From the NCBI GenBank assembly GCA_964035575.1, contig OZ037842.1, forward strand, positions 558,001 through 622,000: 64,000 bases of DNA, written 5' to 3'. Below, piece after piece: positions 30,025-39,518 of this stretch. The first letter of the stretch is position 1; every line of letters begins with the position of its first letter. Below the pieces are notes generated by a model. It worked only from the letters and a program-made list of their open reading frames with translations. It made no database searches and was not told where the DNA came from. This DNA comes from Rhynchopus sp. YZ270_cl-10 (Eukaryota; Euglenozoa; Diplonemea; Diplonemida; Diplonemidae). The translations under genes were made by a program, and so were the position numbers.

Positions 30025-32223
30025 CTAGAACTGGAAAACTTCGGTGTGGACGGGTACACCTGCCTCCGTTGCAGCGTCGCTCACGGAGTGCACGACTGGC
30101 TCAGGGCCACAGACGAAGCAGACAGAGTCAGAAGCGTTGTCGGCCTGGCGGAGGAAGGAGGCCCAGTCAGGCCTGCCCTGGTTGAAGGAGAAGTTGTTAG
30201 GAGCGTTGAATGCGGGGCTGGGTTTGTGCAGGGGGTGGCCTACGCGCTGAGAGTTGTTCTGGAACAGATTCTTGATAGGGTTTCCGTCGTCCCTTGGCGA
30301 GGATCCTTTGTCTGTGTTGTACATGTGCCATTCCACCTGACGCAGGCCCTGTACACTAGACAGATACTCAATGTCCTGTCCAAAGGCCTCATACACATCC
30401 TCGCCACGGTAAGACCACACAATGGTGACGTACTTGAAATCAATCTTCGAAGGGTTCGTAACAGAAAGGTTCTTGTAGTGCGACATAAACCCAAGGACAG
30501 GAACAATCCCAACACCGCCAGCAAACAAAAAGACGTGCCGTGCCTTCTCCTCGTTGAACATAAGGCGTCCATGTGGACCCGTCACAATCGCCTTCTCCCC
30601 AAGGTGGCAGTTCTGAAGGCGGTTCGACCACTCCCCCTTCCCTTGGTCTTTGCAGTACACACTGAAGAACGAAAACTCTGCGCCGCTTGCGTGGTTAGCG
30701 CTTGACCCTGCTTCGCAGAGACCAACGGAGAGGGGGTGTGTCTCAGGTACTGCCTTGTCGATGCTGGGGATGCGCAGGGTCACCCACTGACCAGGCGAGT
30801 AGGTGAAGTTCTTCTTCATAATCGTCAACTTCGTGATACCAGCTGGCAACCGCATAACTTTGACAATCTCTCCAGGGTTCGAGTAGCTCGAGACTGTCTG
30901 CACAGCAACATCCACAACGTACAGAATGACAGGGATGCCAGAGAAGATCATGAGGGTTGGGTAGTGCACCCACGCAAGAGGGTACAGAACAACGTACAGC
31001 ATGTGTGTCATGATGAAGAAGTTGTAGTGCTTCCTCCTCACAACAGCACCAGCACTGATGAACAGCTGCACAAAGAAGCAGAGCAGACCTGCCAACGGCG
31101 GGCCGTGTGGGTATCCAATCTGCCACTTCACCATCCGGTCAAACGCCTTCTCCACTGCCTTGCTTCCTGACACACCGTCTGCGTAACCAATGTACGCTCC
31201 TGTTGTGCGGGAACGCACTGGCTCTCCGTACTTGTAGTGCTCAGCATGGCCAATCAGCATCAGAAGGAAGTGAAGGAACATCGTTGCCAACACCCATGTT
31301 CCCAGACGTGTGTGGAACCTGAGTGCACGTTCGTACGGAATGCCAAAGGTGAAGAGAAGCACTGAGTTCTTTGCCACAGGGAACAGCTGCAGTGTCAGAA
31401 TACCGCACAGCACACCACCGACTCCACGTCCAACAGGCGACACAAGGTTGTTGATGTACGCGTGGTTCCACACGTACAGGTAGCACAGCACCAGCCACCC
31501 AACAATCCACAGTGCAACCACCAGCTCACACCACGTCAGCGAGAGTGGCACAATGAAACGCTCCTCCAACTGTGCGGCAATGCCAGTGGGTGCCTTGCAC
31601 AGACGGCGCTGGTAGCTGTCCTTGAACACCACCATCCCCACGAGTGCAAAGATAACCATCAGCAACATCCAGGCAATGAGCAGGTACGCAATGGGCTCGC
31701 CGTGGTCGCCACGCCACTCGAAGTAGATCTGACCGCCTCTCGCGTGTCCGTCACCTGAAGCGAACTTCGACCACACAAAGTACGGCTGCTTTGTCTTTGA
31801 TGAGCAGCCTGCACGTCCTGTGCAGCCTTGCCCGTTCACGACACCGTACTTGGGACGGAAGACGTAGGCTGCGTCACCGTCTCCAGTATCGTCGCCATCT
31901 CCTGTGTCGTCGCCTGTGTGATCGCCAACGTCCCCTGTATGGTCGCCAACATCCCCTGTATGATCACCAACGTCCCCTGTGTGATCGCCTGCTGTATCCA
32001 TCATGACAGCGGCCGCGCGGTTGCCACCATCGTCACCATCGTGACCGTCGGCAGCATCTTTACCAGCGTCTCCTCCAGCATCCGCATCTCCAGTGTCATC
32101 ACCGTCTTTGCCATCACCTGCATCGTCGCCGTCACCACCCACCTGTTCCACACGCACAAACCCCATTATCATGAAGATAACCCATGCCAAAAGCAGGGTC
32201 AACGCTGCTGCCAATCTATGCAT
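30025..32223 (-). CDS. NADPH oxidase/ferric reductase-like protein (copy 2)
   Basis: A 732-residue, single-exon protein. It starts MHRLAAALTLLLAWVIF (signal anchor). A short acidic stalk follows with GDHTGDV repeats and no DOMON domain. The NOX-like core has a TM region with the same heme histidine pairs as copy 1, then THPLSV, GGVGIVPV, CGPEPVV and a terminal EVFQF. Long DNA stretches match copy 1 almost base for base, including third positions, for example around 30480-30660. The region after the FAD loop is diverged (GLCEAGSSANHASGAE). Its upstream sequence shares ACGCATAGGTTATACAC with copy 3, so the duplication included leader DNA. Expected to move electrons across the plasma membrane or an internal membrane. 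Confidence 0.88.
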   Translation of the reverse strand: MHRLAAALTLLLAWVIFMIMGFVRVEQVGGDGDDAGDGKDGDDTGDADAGGDAGKDAADGHDGDDGGNRAAAVMMDTAGDHTGDVGDHTGDVGDHTGDVGDHTGDDTGDGDDTGDGDAAYVFRPKYGVVNGQGCTGRAGCSSKTKQPYFVWSKFASGDGHARGGQIYFEWRGDHGEPIAYLLIAWMLLMVIFALVGMVVFKDSYQRRLCKAPTGIAAQLEERFIVPLSLTWCELVVALWIVGWLVLCYLYVWNHAYINNLVSPVGRGVGGVLCGILTLQLFPVAKNSVLLFTFGIPYERALRFHTRLGTWVLATMFLHFLLMLIGHAEHYKYGEPVRSRTTGAYIGYADGVSGSKAVEKAFDRMVKWQIGYPHGPPLAGLLCFFVQLFISAGAVVRRKHYNFFIMTHMLYVVLYPLAWVHYPTLMIFSGIPVILYVVDVAVQTVSSYSNPGEIVKVMRLPAGITKLTIMKKNFTYSPGQWVTLRIPSIDKAVPETHPLSVGLCEAGSSANHASGAEFSFFSVYCKDQGKGEWSNRLQNCHLGEKAIVTGPHGRLMFNEEKARHVFLFAGGVGIVPVLGFMSHYKNLSVTNPSKIDFKYVTIVWSYRGEDVYEAFGQDIEYLSSVQGLRQVEWHMYNTDKGSSPRDDGNPIKNLFQNNSQRVGHPLHKPSPAFNAPNNFSFNQGRPDWASFLRQADNASDSVCFVCGPEPVVHSVSDAATEAGVPVHTEVFQF

Positions 32224-32889
32224 ACTGGATAAGTGTATAACCTATGCGTGATGTGGGTAGGTGGGTACAGAGCAACAGATGCATAGGGAAAACACCCTCC
32301 CGGCCTTCTTTTTTCCCCCATTTCCCTGACAACTCTCTCAACACATCAGATGTGACGCTGTACGTTCCCATTTGTACCCCCCTCGCTTGCAGTGCTGCGA
32401 ACACAAAGAAAAAGAAAAGGCTAGAAGATGAAGTAAGCTGGGGGTGCTTCGTCATCCCCAAAGAGAGAAAGCACGCTGTAGTCTCAGACACGGTAAAAAA
32501 AATAAATATGCACTATCAGCAAGGCGGGTAGCAATGGGTAACTCGATATCGCCCATCTCTTCAATGTATATATGACCCTCCCCCCCCCACCCACCCCTCA
32601 TTAGTCTCTCGGAGCAAAACAAACGCACACAATTTCATTATACTTTCCGATCGAGAAAGCACAAATGCGTTCAAAAACGTGCAAAAAAAAGAAAAAATAC
32701 ACAACATGAAAATAGATGATTAGTAAAAGGTCTCATGGGCCCAAACAAATCATGGGTGCAACACTCACCTTTTTAGGTAAAGGAACGTCATCCACAGACC
32801 CTGAGACACATAAACGATAAGTAGATCAATACAAAAGGTTAGTTGGAAGAAAGAGTTGGAAGAGAGCAAAAAGAAAAGAAAACTTGTAA

Positions 32890-32914
32890 GCTGACTGTGC
32901 CTCTCGAGCACATC
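32890..32914. repeat. CTCTCGA-loop hairpin
   Basis: TGTGC (32896-32900), loop CTCTCGA, GCACA (32908-32912): a perfect 5-bp stem. It is preceded by AACTTGTAAGCTGAC, which resembles the 5' flank of the 23259 and 41239 copies. Confidence 0.65.
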
Positions 32915-33035
32915 CTTCACTATCGTTATCGCTGGAACACGCTAGATTTGTTCGGTGATGGGCTACATCTTCGTCACAGACGATTGTTCGGGGTGATGTC
33001 ACCATTTGCTTGTATTGCAGGTTGAGGCACGGAGA

Positions 33036-33056
33036 TTTGCCTCTCGAGCATATGCG
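33036..33056. repeat. CTCTCGA-loop hairpin
   Basis: ATTTGC, loop CTCTCGA, GCATAT, with one mismatch in the stem. Confidence 0.45.
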
Positions 33057-33192
33057 CAGTAAAGTAGGCCGGGTGGATATAGGCCTCTGGTTGTAGCCAA
33101 TCAATGCAGCAGGTGCCAATGAAGCGGGGCTCCTAGAATTGGGGATGGAAGTAGGCGGGAACAGTTGCCAGAAAGTGAGGTAGAAAAAAGTG

Positions 33193-33214
33193 CAAACGCC
33201 TCTGGGGCGTAGTG
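33193..33214. repeat. Hairpin, 65-80 bases past the NOX copy 3 stop
   Basis: ACGCC, loop TCTGG, GGCGT: a perfect 5-bp stem, preceded by GTGCAA. A similar GTGCAAACGCC...GGCG hairpin lies in an intron at 48028-48046. Confidence 0.5.
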
Positions 33215-33276
33215 AAAAGTGAGAGCGTTGACGGAGCTTACAAATGGCATTGGGTTGAAACATTTCGACAACGGAA

Positions 33277-35211
33277 CTAAAACTGGAACTCCTCTGCATG
33301 TACGGGTACACCTAGAGTGTTTGCAGCGATGCTCACAGAGTGCACGACCATCTCAGGACCACAGACAAAGCAAGCACCATCACCTGCATGGTCGGCCTGG
33401 CGGAGGTAGGAGGCCCAGTCAGGCCTGCCCTGCTTGAAGACGATGTTGCTAGTCTTGCGTGTAGCGGGTTCCTGCACAGGGAGCTCGCGTAGAGAGTTGT
33501 TCTGGAACGCACCCTCAATGGGATTGCTGTCGTCCGACATCTTCTTCTCTGTGTTGTACATGTTCCACGCCACCTGACGCAGGCCGTGCACATCAGACAG
33601 GTACTCAATGTCCTCCTTAAAAGCCTCATAAACATCCTCGCCACGGTACGCCCACACAATGGTGACGTACTTGAAATCAATCTTCGAAGGGTTCGTAACA
33701 GAAAGGTTCTTGTAGTGCGACATAAACCCAAGGACAGGAACAATCCCAACACCGCCAGCAAACAAAAAGACGTGCCGTGCCTTCTCCTCGTTGAACATAA
33801 GGCGTCCATGTGGACCCGTCACAATCGCCTTATCCCCGATGTGGCAGTTCTGAAGGCGGCTCGACCACTCCATCTTCTTCCCCGGCTGCTCTTTGCAGTA
33901 CAGAGTGAAGGAAACATTCGAACGAGAGTCTGGGCCTGAGCCAGGCATGTGGGTGCGAGCAACTGAGAGGGGGTGTGTCTCAGGTACTGCATTGTCGATG
34001 CTGGGGATGCGCAGGGTCACCCACTGACCAGGCGAGTAGGTGAAGTTCTTTTGTGCTATTGTCAACTTCGTGATCCCACCTGTCAACTGCGTGACCTCAA
34101 TGATCTCTGCAGGATCCTTCATAGTAGCAACATTCTCCATCGCAACATCCACAGCGTACAGAATGACAGGGATGCCAGAGAAGATCATGAGGGTTGGGTA
34201 GTGCACCCACGCAAGAGGGTACAGAACAGCGTACAGCATGTGTGTCATGATGAAGAAGTTGTAGTGCTTCCTCCTCACAATAGCACCAGCACTGATGAAA
34301 AACTGCACAAAGAAGCAGAGCAGACCTGCCAACGGCGGTCCGTGTGGGTAATCAGCCTTCCACGTCGTAATCCGGTCAAACGCATTCCCCACTGCCTCGC
34401 TTTGTGACACACCGTCTGCGTAACCAATAAACGCCCCTGTTGTGGGGGAACGCACTGGCTCTCCGTACTTGTAGTACTCAACATATCCAATCATCATCAG
34501 AAGGAAGTGAAGGAACATTGTCGTCAATGTCCATGTTCCCAGACGTGTGTGGAACCTGAGTGCACGTTCGTACGGAATGCCAAAGGTGAAGAGAAGCACT
34601 GAGTTCTTTGCCACAGGGAACAGCAACAACGTCAGAATACCGCACAACATACCGCCGAGTCCACACCCAACAGGCGAGACAAGGTTGTTGATGTACGCGT
34701 GGTTCCACACGTACAGGTAGCACAGCACCAGCCACCCAACAATCCACACTGCAACCACCAGCTCACACCACGTCAGCGAGAGTGGCACAATGAAACGCTG
34801 CTCCAACTTTGCAGGCTTGCCGCGGGGAATCAGACACAAACGGCGCTGGTAGCTGTCCCTGAACACCACCATCCCCACGAGTGCAAAGATAACCATCAGC
34901 AACATCCAGGTAATGAGCAGGTACGCAATGGGTTCGCCGTGGTCGCCACGCCACTCGAAGTAGATCTGCCCGCCGTCACCTGAGGTGAACTTTGCCCAAT
35001 CGAAGATGGGGGGTGTTGTCTTTGCCGAGCAGCCTGCACGCCCTGTGCAACCTTGCCCATTAATGACACCATGCTCAGGACGGAAGCCGTAGTCCTCACC
35101 ACCACTGGGGAAAACAGAATTAACGTTCACCTCCTCCACACGCGCAAACCCCATTATCATGAAGACCACCCATATCGCAGCCAAGGTCACCGCCGCTGCC
35201 AATCTATGCAT
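33277..35211 (-). CDS. NADPH oxidase/ferric reductase-like protein (copy 3)
   Basis: A 644-residue, single-exon protein. It starts MHRLAAAVTLAAIWVVF and has almost no acidic stalk. It has the same core as copies 1 and 2: heme histidine pairs RFHTRLGTW...H and THMLYAVLYPLAWVH, FAD loop THPLSV, nucleotide site GGVGIVPV, CGPEMVV and a terminal EEFQF. It is the most diverged copy in protein, yet it keeps blocks of DNA identity with the others, for example 33715-33830. This patchwork suggests gene conversion. It lies head-to-tail with the other two on the same strand, and shares with copy 2 the leader sequence upstream of the ATG. Substrate (oxygen or ferric iron) cannot be told from sequence. Confidence 0.87.
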   Translation of the reverse strand: MHRLAAAVTLAAIWVVFMIMGFARVEEVNVNSVFPSGGEDYGFRPEHGVINGQGCTGRAGCSAKTTPPIFDWAKFTSGDGGQIYFEWRGDHGEPIAYLLITWMLLMVIFALVGMVVFRDSYQRRLCLIPRGKPAKLEQRFIVPLSLTWCELVVAVWIVGWLVLCYLYVWNHAYINNLVSPVGCGLGGMLCGILTLLLFPVAKNSVLLFTFGIPYERALRFHTRLGTWTLTTMFLHFLLMMIGYVEYYKYGEPVRSPTTGAFIGYADGVSQSEAVGNAFDRITTWKADYPHGPPLAGLLCFFVQFFISAGAIVRRKHYNFFIMTHMLYAVLYPLAWVHYPTLMIFSGIPVILYAVDVAMENVATMKDPAEIIEVTQLTGGITKLTIAQKNFTYSPGQWVTLRIPSIDNAVPETHPLSVARTHMPGSGPDSRSNVSFTLYCKEQPGKKMEWSSRLQNCHIGDKAIVTGPHGRLMFNEEKARHVFLFAGGVGIVPVLGFMSHYKNLSVTNPSKIDFKYVTIVWAYRGEDVYEAFKEDIEYLSDVHGLRQVAWNMYNTEKKMSDDSNPIEGAFQNNSLRELPVQEPATRKTSNIVFKQGRPDWASYLRQADHAGDGACFVCGPEMVVHSVSIAANTLGVPVHAEEFQF

Positions 35212-35346
35212 ACTGTCCGAGTGTATAACCTATGCGTGGTGTGGGTAGGTGGGTGGGTCTCTCCTCTAACACCATACAAAAACCCCCCTCTTTTTTATCC
35301 ACATCCTTTCCACCCCGGGGAGCAAAAACTCCCACCCCCCCTCACA

Positions 35347-35443
35347 GCAGAGAATAAGACTCGGGACCCGGTTATTCTCAGCCGGACTGGGACCCGGGAC
35401 CGGGACCTTGACCAGGACCCAGGGACCCGGCTTATTATCTGCT
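35347..35443. repeat. Foldback element with CGGGACC repeats
   Basis: AGCAGAGAATAAG at the left end is opposed to CTTATTATCTGCT at the right. The interior has GGGACCCGG and GGGACC repeated in varied spacing. It ends six bases from the stop codon of the helical-repeat gene at 35449, so it must lie in that gene's 3' untranslated region. Confidence 0.7.
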
Positions 35444-35448
35444 CTCCC

Positions 35449-36735
35449 TCAGTCATCATCCATGACGCGAAGAAGATGGGACAACGTGCCGCTCATCTCT
35501 GCTAGGTTGTCCTTCTCCCGGAGCAGGTGGCTGTGTAATGGAGTCTGCGTCGAAACTATGCCGGCCTGCTCCTGCGACACCTCCAATGCGGCGAGGAATG
35601 CCAGCTTCTGGTGCGCGGGCATATCGTAGCCACGTTTGGTGCAGAGGGCTTCGACTTCCTTCATCTCTTCATCTGTCAAGACATGAAGAAGCCCAACAAC
35701 AGTCTCCATGATTGGAACAATGGTCTTAACACCAAACTTCTTACACAAAACCACCGACCGTAAAATTGACATCACCGTGCTCGCATCTTGCCGCCTCCAA
35801 TAGGTTTGCGGGCTTCTCGTCAAACGCAAACCCACTAAATGAATTTGAGACACAGAGAGCGTTGCACCCATCTGTTCGTAAGCGCACATCACCGCTGCTA
35901 GCCCATCAAATGGCACCTCCCGCAGAAATGCTGGCGAGACAACCTCTCTGAGAAGTGGGGCATCGACGTGGCGCACCTTCCCTGCAGCCCAGAGGACACG
36001 AGAGAGATTCATACTTGAAAACTCTTCGTGGTTTTCTTGGAGCATATGGCAGAGTGTTGGGACGAAGTGTTTCCCGGAGTCTATTGTTGCAACGCTTTGC
36101 GCAAGACTTCCAATTTCGTTTTCAGAGTACACAAAGGGAGCTCCTTGCGCACTCTGTGCAGGATGTGCTGCTTCTCTGACTAGATCTCCAATGACATCAA
36201 ACAACGACGGAACGTACACCGCCATCTCCGCATAGCACGACAACAACGTTGCCTGCGTTTCAGGGGGAAACTGCGCTGTGTCCTCCTCCAGTTGCCCCAT
36301 CAACCTTGTGGTCAGCTCCTCAAGGAAGCTATGCGAAGCACCGTTCGCCTTAGACACTGCAACCACGCTTGATACAAGAAATGGAACTGTGAGTGGTGCA
36401 TCAACTGCTGCCCAGCGTTCAACGGTGACCACAATAACTCCAAGGCATTTTGGTGACAGTCCGCAATACAAAGAACCCCATATAACGTCCTCCGCAAGGC
36501 GGGCTGCTTCGGGCGAGAAGGGCTCGGAAGTAAGGCGTTCTGCAGCGGAACGTGCTGCGGCAAGAAAGGCACGATATGCAACAACAGACTCGGCACGCCC
36601 CGCAAATTCTTTGTTGCGGTGCTGTCGTAGGTTCTCCTCGTGCAGCACGTCCTTCTGCTTCTGGAGTGTGTAGCTCAAATGGTGCAGCGATTGTGTGCCA
36701 GCAGAGCGCTGCAACGCCTGTAGAGACCTCCGCAT
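35449..36735 (-). CDS. Helical-repeat protein, possibly mitochondrial RNA-associated
   Basis: A 428-residue, single-exon protein. The N-terminus (MRRSLQALQRSAGTQSLHHL) is rich in Arg, Ser and Leu with no acidic residues, as in mitochondrial targeting peptides. The rest is a run of helix pairs with motifs such as LSRVLWAAGKVRHVDAPLL and LAAVMCAYEQMGATLS. These are spaced about 35-40 residues and resemble octotricopeptide/FASTK-type repeats, which act on organellar RNA. No RAP domain or catalytic motif is visible at the C-terminus. I do not recognise an orthologue. Together with the protein at 1-1019 it hints at mitochondrial RNA processing, but that is inference from fold pattern only. Confidence 0.65.
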   Translation of the reverse strand: MRRSLQALQRSAGTQSLHHLSYTLQKQKDVLHEENLRQHRNKEFAGRAESVVAYRAFLAAARSAAERLTSEPFSPEAARLAEDVIWGSLYCGLSPKCLGVIVVTVERWAAVDAPLTVPFLVSSVVAVSKANGASHSFLEELTTRLMGQLEEDTAQFPPETQATLLSCYAEMAVYVPSLFDVIGDLVREAAHPAQSAQGAPFVYSENEIGSLAQSVATIDSGKHFVPTLCHMLQENHEEFSSMNLSRVLWAAGKVRHVDAPLLREVVSPAFLREVPFDGLAAVMCAYEQMGATLSVSQIHLVGLRLTRSPQTYWRRQDASTVMSILRSVVLCKKFGVKTIVPIMETVVGLLHVLTDEEMKEVEALCTKRGYDMPAHQKLAFLAALEVSQEQAGIVSTQTPLHSHLLREKDNLAEMSGTLSHLLRVMDDD

Positions 36736-37264
36736 GTCTGCTACACAAAACGTCGCATTTTTTTTTGTGTATAATTCTGATAATGGGGTGGGGAAAATGA
36801 GCAGGCTCAGAACGCATGCGAGAAGGAGGCCGAGCAGAGGCAGAGGCGGTGCTGGATTGGCGGCAGCGTATTCGCGACAACTCGGCCGGCCTCATTCTAG
36901 AACCGCAGCAAGTATTGGTGGGAGGTTTGGCACATGGCCCGGGGGGTGCGCAGGGGCCGCGCGCTGCGGGAAGACCACGGAAATTCGAAGAGCCGCACAC
37001 TAGAGGCGAGACCGAAAGAGGAAGATGAAAAAATGTGTCTCTCGTGTCAGAAAGAGAGAGTTGAAAAAAGGGGATGAAAGCATACCAAAGTGTGCGGAAA
37101 AACCAAATACCTTTTCTTTTTTGCGATTTTCCCCCCTTCGGGAACTTCCTAGACCCCACCCCAAAAAAAAACATATTTTTTTTCTCTAAAAATTCTCTCC
37201 CCTTCACCCCCCCCCCCCTTCCCCACTTCCCATTTTGCATGCTAGATGTTCCCTCCCTTTCCCC
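36736..37264. other. Spacer
   Basis: No gene supported. A GC-rich segment (36800-37000) precedes the helical-repeat gene on its strand and may hold its promoter or leader. A CTCTCGT-family sequence lies at 37024-37050. Confidence 0.5.
37024..37050. repeat. Weak CTCTCGT-family member
   Basis: AGATGAAAAAATGTGT, CTCTCGT, GTCAGA. The loop is exact but the stem is poor. Confidence 0.35.
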
Positions 37265-39010
37265 CTAAAACACTGTGATAGGAAGCAACGGATCGAACCT
37301 CTGCTCCAGCAGGTAACCCTCTGCGGCAATTGCAGATCTGTAGTCGTAACGGCCGACGAGAAGCACGTCACTCATAGAGGCGATAGAGAGTTCGATGGCT
37401 TTGTTCCGTGTAGCGTGGCCTTCTTCACCGGGGTAACGGAACATCACCTTTGACAGAAGTGGCAACTTCGTGGCACATGCCTTTTTGTATGCCTGCCACT
37501 CCTCTTCTGAAAGGTGCGAACACGACACAAAGACACGGAAAGGGGTTTCCGTCTTCCTCAACAATTTGACATTCTCGAAAAGCGTCTCCGCAACAAGCGC
37601 AGGAGAAGGCACCCCAGTTGCCTCCGGTGCAGGCCGTTCGACGACATACTTCTTCCCCTTAAGCACCTTCGTGTACGCAACAGATGGATTCCTTTTCGCC
37701 CCGGGCTGCACATTCTTCCTCTGCGGAAGCACCACGGCGATGATGTGGATGTCTTTCCCTTCTTCGCGGAGCCCTGCAACAGGGGGCTTCATTGTTAAGG
37801 AGATGAATGCGTCGGCAATGTCGAGGATTGCAGGGGAGAAGCGGATGCGTGAGCGGGCACGCCAGAAGAGAAGTGAGTCGTACACACGTTGCGGGTCGTG
37901 CTCTGCGCAGAGAACGGAAAATACAGGAAATGTGTGTGCCGGGCTGCAGTCATTGCAGAAGGCGACCAATGGGGTCTCAATGAAGTCTGTCATTCTATGT
38001 GTGACGCAGGTTCCATTGTCATGGCAGGTGCGGAAGTTGTTTGGGAACATAAAGGTGGTAACGTTGTTCCCAAGTGCACAGAGTGCGTATTTGTTGAGAA
38101 TGCGAAGCTGTTTGATAAGAGTGCTCTCAGGGGCCACAGCGTCACGCCTCATCCCCGACCGGATAGGGCGGTTGCCACGTTGTCCAAGCCAGCCAGGAAG
38201 CTTGAATTTCAATGAACTGTTCTTTTCGTTGAAAAAGATGTTGGCGGCCTGCACATCATTGTCCAAAGTGCTTGCATTAAAGCGGGTCACGTTCTTGCGC
38301 ATGGACGCAGCAATGTCATCAATGAACAGAACACCTTTCTTCGAGGTAAGCGGCCCGCTCACACGCTTTCCGTTGTGTGTTACATTGGTTTCGTTGAAAC
38401 GTTTGTCGATTTCAATCCATTTTTCGAGGTTTGCCTGGACGTACGCCTCATTGATGCCGCCACTGGGGATCGGGAGGTCAAGCTTCTTCATGAGCCTTTC
38501 GTGTTTACGCATCAAACGGCTCTTGAAATCGTTGAGCATGACGTACTTCATGCCACGCTTCTTGGTTGCGGTCTCTAACACATCACGGAAGGACTGAACA
38601 GCAGCGTTCTTCCTGTCCAACTCTGCTTGGGCAGTGTCGTGTATCGCAGTGTAGTTGATGTTTGCAAGCTTGCGCGCGTGTTTGCAGTCGTCGAAACGCT
38701 CTTGAAGTGATTCCAGCTCGGAAGCAATTGTTTCACGGTCCTTAATGATTTTGTTGAGCTCTTCCTTCTGCGCGGTGGCAATGTTTGGGAGAAGGGAAAG
38801 CCCACGAACGCATTTCTTGTTTGCATCGTCAAGTTGTTTGTACTTTGCAGCGGCGCGTGCCTCAGCAGCACGTTCATCAGGGTCACGACGCGAACCAATC
38901 CAATAAAAGAGCAGCAGCGACGCAGCAAACCACCCCACCGCGATCCACACTCCACGTGCTTCATCGGCACGTTGCCGTGGCCTTCCAGCCATCAACCCAG
39001 CCTTTTTCAT
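37265..39010 (-). CDS. Type II membrane protein, possible Golgi glycosyltransferase
   Basis: A 581-residue, single-exon protein. A short basic cytosolic N-terminus (to about residue 20) is followed by one membrane span, VWIAVGWFAASLLLFYWIG (21-39). A charged, coiled-coil-like stem runs to about residue 190. The remaining domain has several N-glycosylation sequons (NETNVT, NVT, NNVT, NGT) and ends with SDVLLVGRYDYRSAIAAEGYLLE. Near the C-terminus this resembles the conserved 'SD-x-hydrophobic, small residues, S' region seen in several GT-B fucosyltransferases, but I cannot name a family with confidence. The topology is that of a Golgi-resident glycosyltransferase. It lies a few kilobases from genes for secreted cysteine-rich and EGF-rich proteins; a link to their glycosylation is speculation. 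Confidence 0.5.
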   Translation of the reverse strand: MKKAGLMAGRPRQRADEARGVWIAVGWFAASLLLFYWIGSRRDPDERAAEARAAAKYKQLDDANKKCVRGLSLLPNIATAQKEELNKIIKDRETIASELESLQERFDDCKHARKLANINYTAIHDTAQAELDRKNAAVQSFRDVLETATKKRGMKYVMLNDFKSRLMRKHERLMKKLDLPIPSGGINEAYVQANLEKWIEIDKRFNETNVTHNGKRVSGPLTSKKGVLFIDDIAASMRKNVTRFNASTLDNDVQAANIFFNEKNSSLKFKLPGWLGQRGNRPIRSGMRRDAVAPESTLIKQLRILNKYALCALGNNVTTFMFPNNFRTCHDNGTCVTHRMTDFIETPLVAFCNDCSPAHTFPVFSVLCAEHDPQRVYDSLLFWRARSRIRFSPAILDIADAFISLTMKPPVAGLREEGKDIHIIAVVLPQRKNVQPGAKRNPSVAYTKVLKGKKYVVERPAPEATGVPSPALVAETLFENVKLLRKTETPFRVFVSCSHLSEEEWQAYKKACATKLPLLSKVMFRYPGEEGHATRNKAIELSIASMSDVLLVGRYDYRSAIAAEGYLLEQRFDPLLPITVF

Positions 39011-39518
39011 TTTGCTTTTATTTTAATTTAATTTCCTGGGTGGGTGGTGGTGAAGAGAAGAGGGCAACGAACACTCTGACCCATGAACAAGGGCTTGACG
39101 AACAATCAAGGTGTTGGAGAATGGTGAAGCTTGCTGGCGACTGAGTCTGCAGCTGAACCGTGCGCATCCTGACGGTTCGGAGATGGCGTCACGGCGTCGC
39201 ACCTCATTCATGCATACGCAGACGTACCGGTACATGAAAGGTTTTTGCAAACAAAAAAGCAAACAGAGGGTGGTTACTTTTTCATATGTGGGGAACATAT
39301 AAATAAAATGAAGAAAAGCAAAGTACCATCAAACGCATAGTTTTGTGACAATGCTTTGAGTGGAAGAAAACAACAAAAACAACAAAAAACAGTCAACAAC
39401 AAAGAGAAAGCGGACAAAACACAGATCAAAGCGGGTCATCCCGCGCCCGTGTGCTGTCAGGTGCCTCTCCTGTTGTGCAGGTGTGTGTACCACAGGCAAG
39501 ACTCGTGTGGTCGGAACA
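39011..39518. other. Spacer
   Basis: No gene supported. On the gene strand it lies upstream of the type II protein and downstream of the pacifastin-like gene. AT-rich with short A/C-rich stretches. Confidence 0.5.

Larger units (their letters stand above)
32224..33276. other. Intergenic region between NOX copies 2 and 3
   Basis: No gene supported. It holds CTCTCGT-family hairpins near 32890, 33036 and 33196 and a leader-like segment shared with the sequence upstream of copy 3 (about 32224-32275). Confidence 0.6.
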
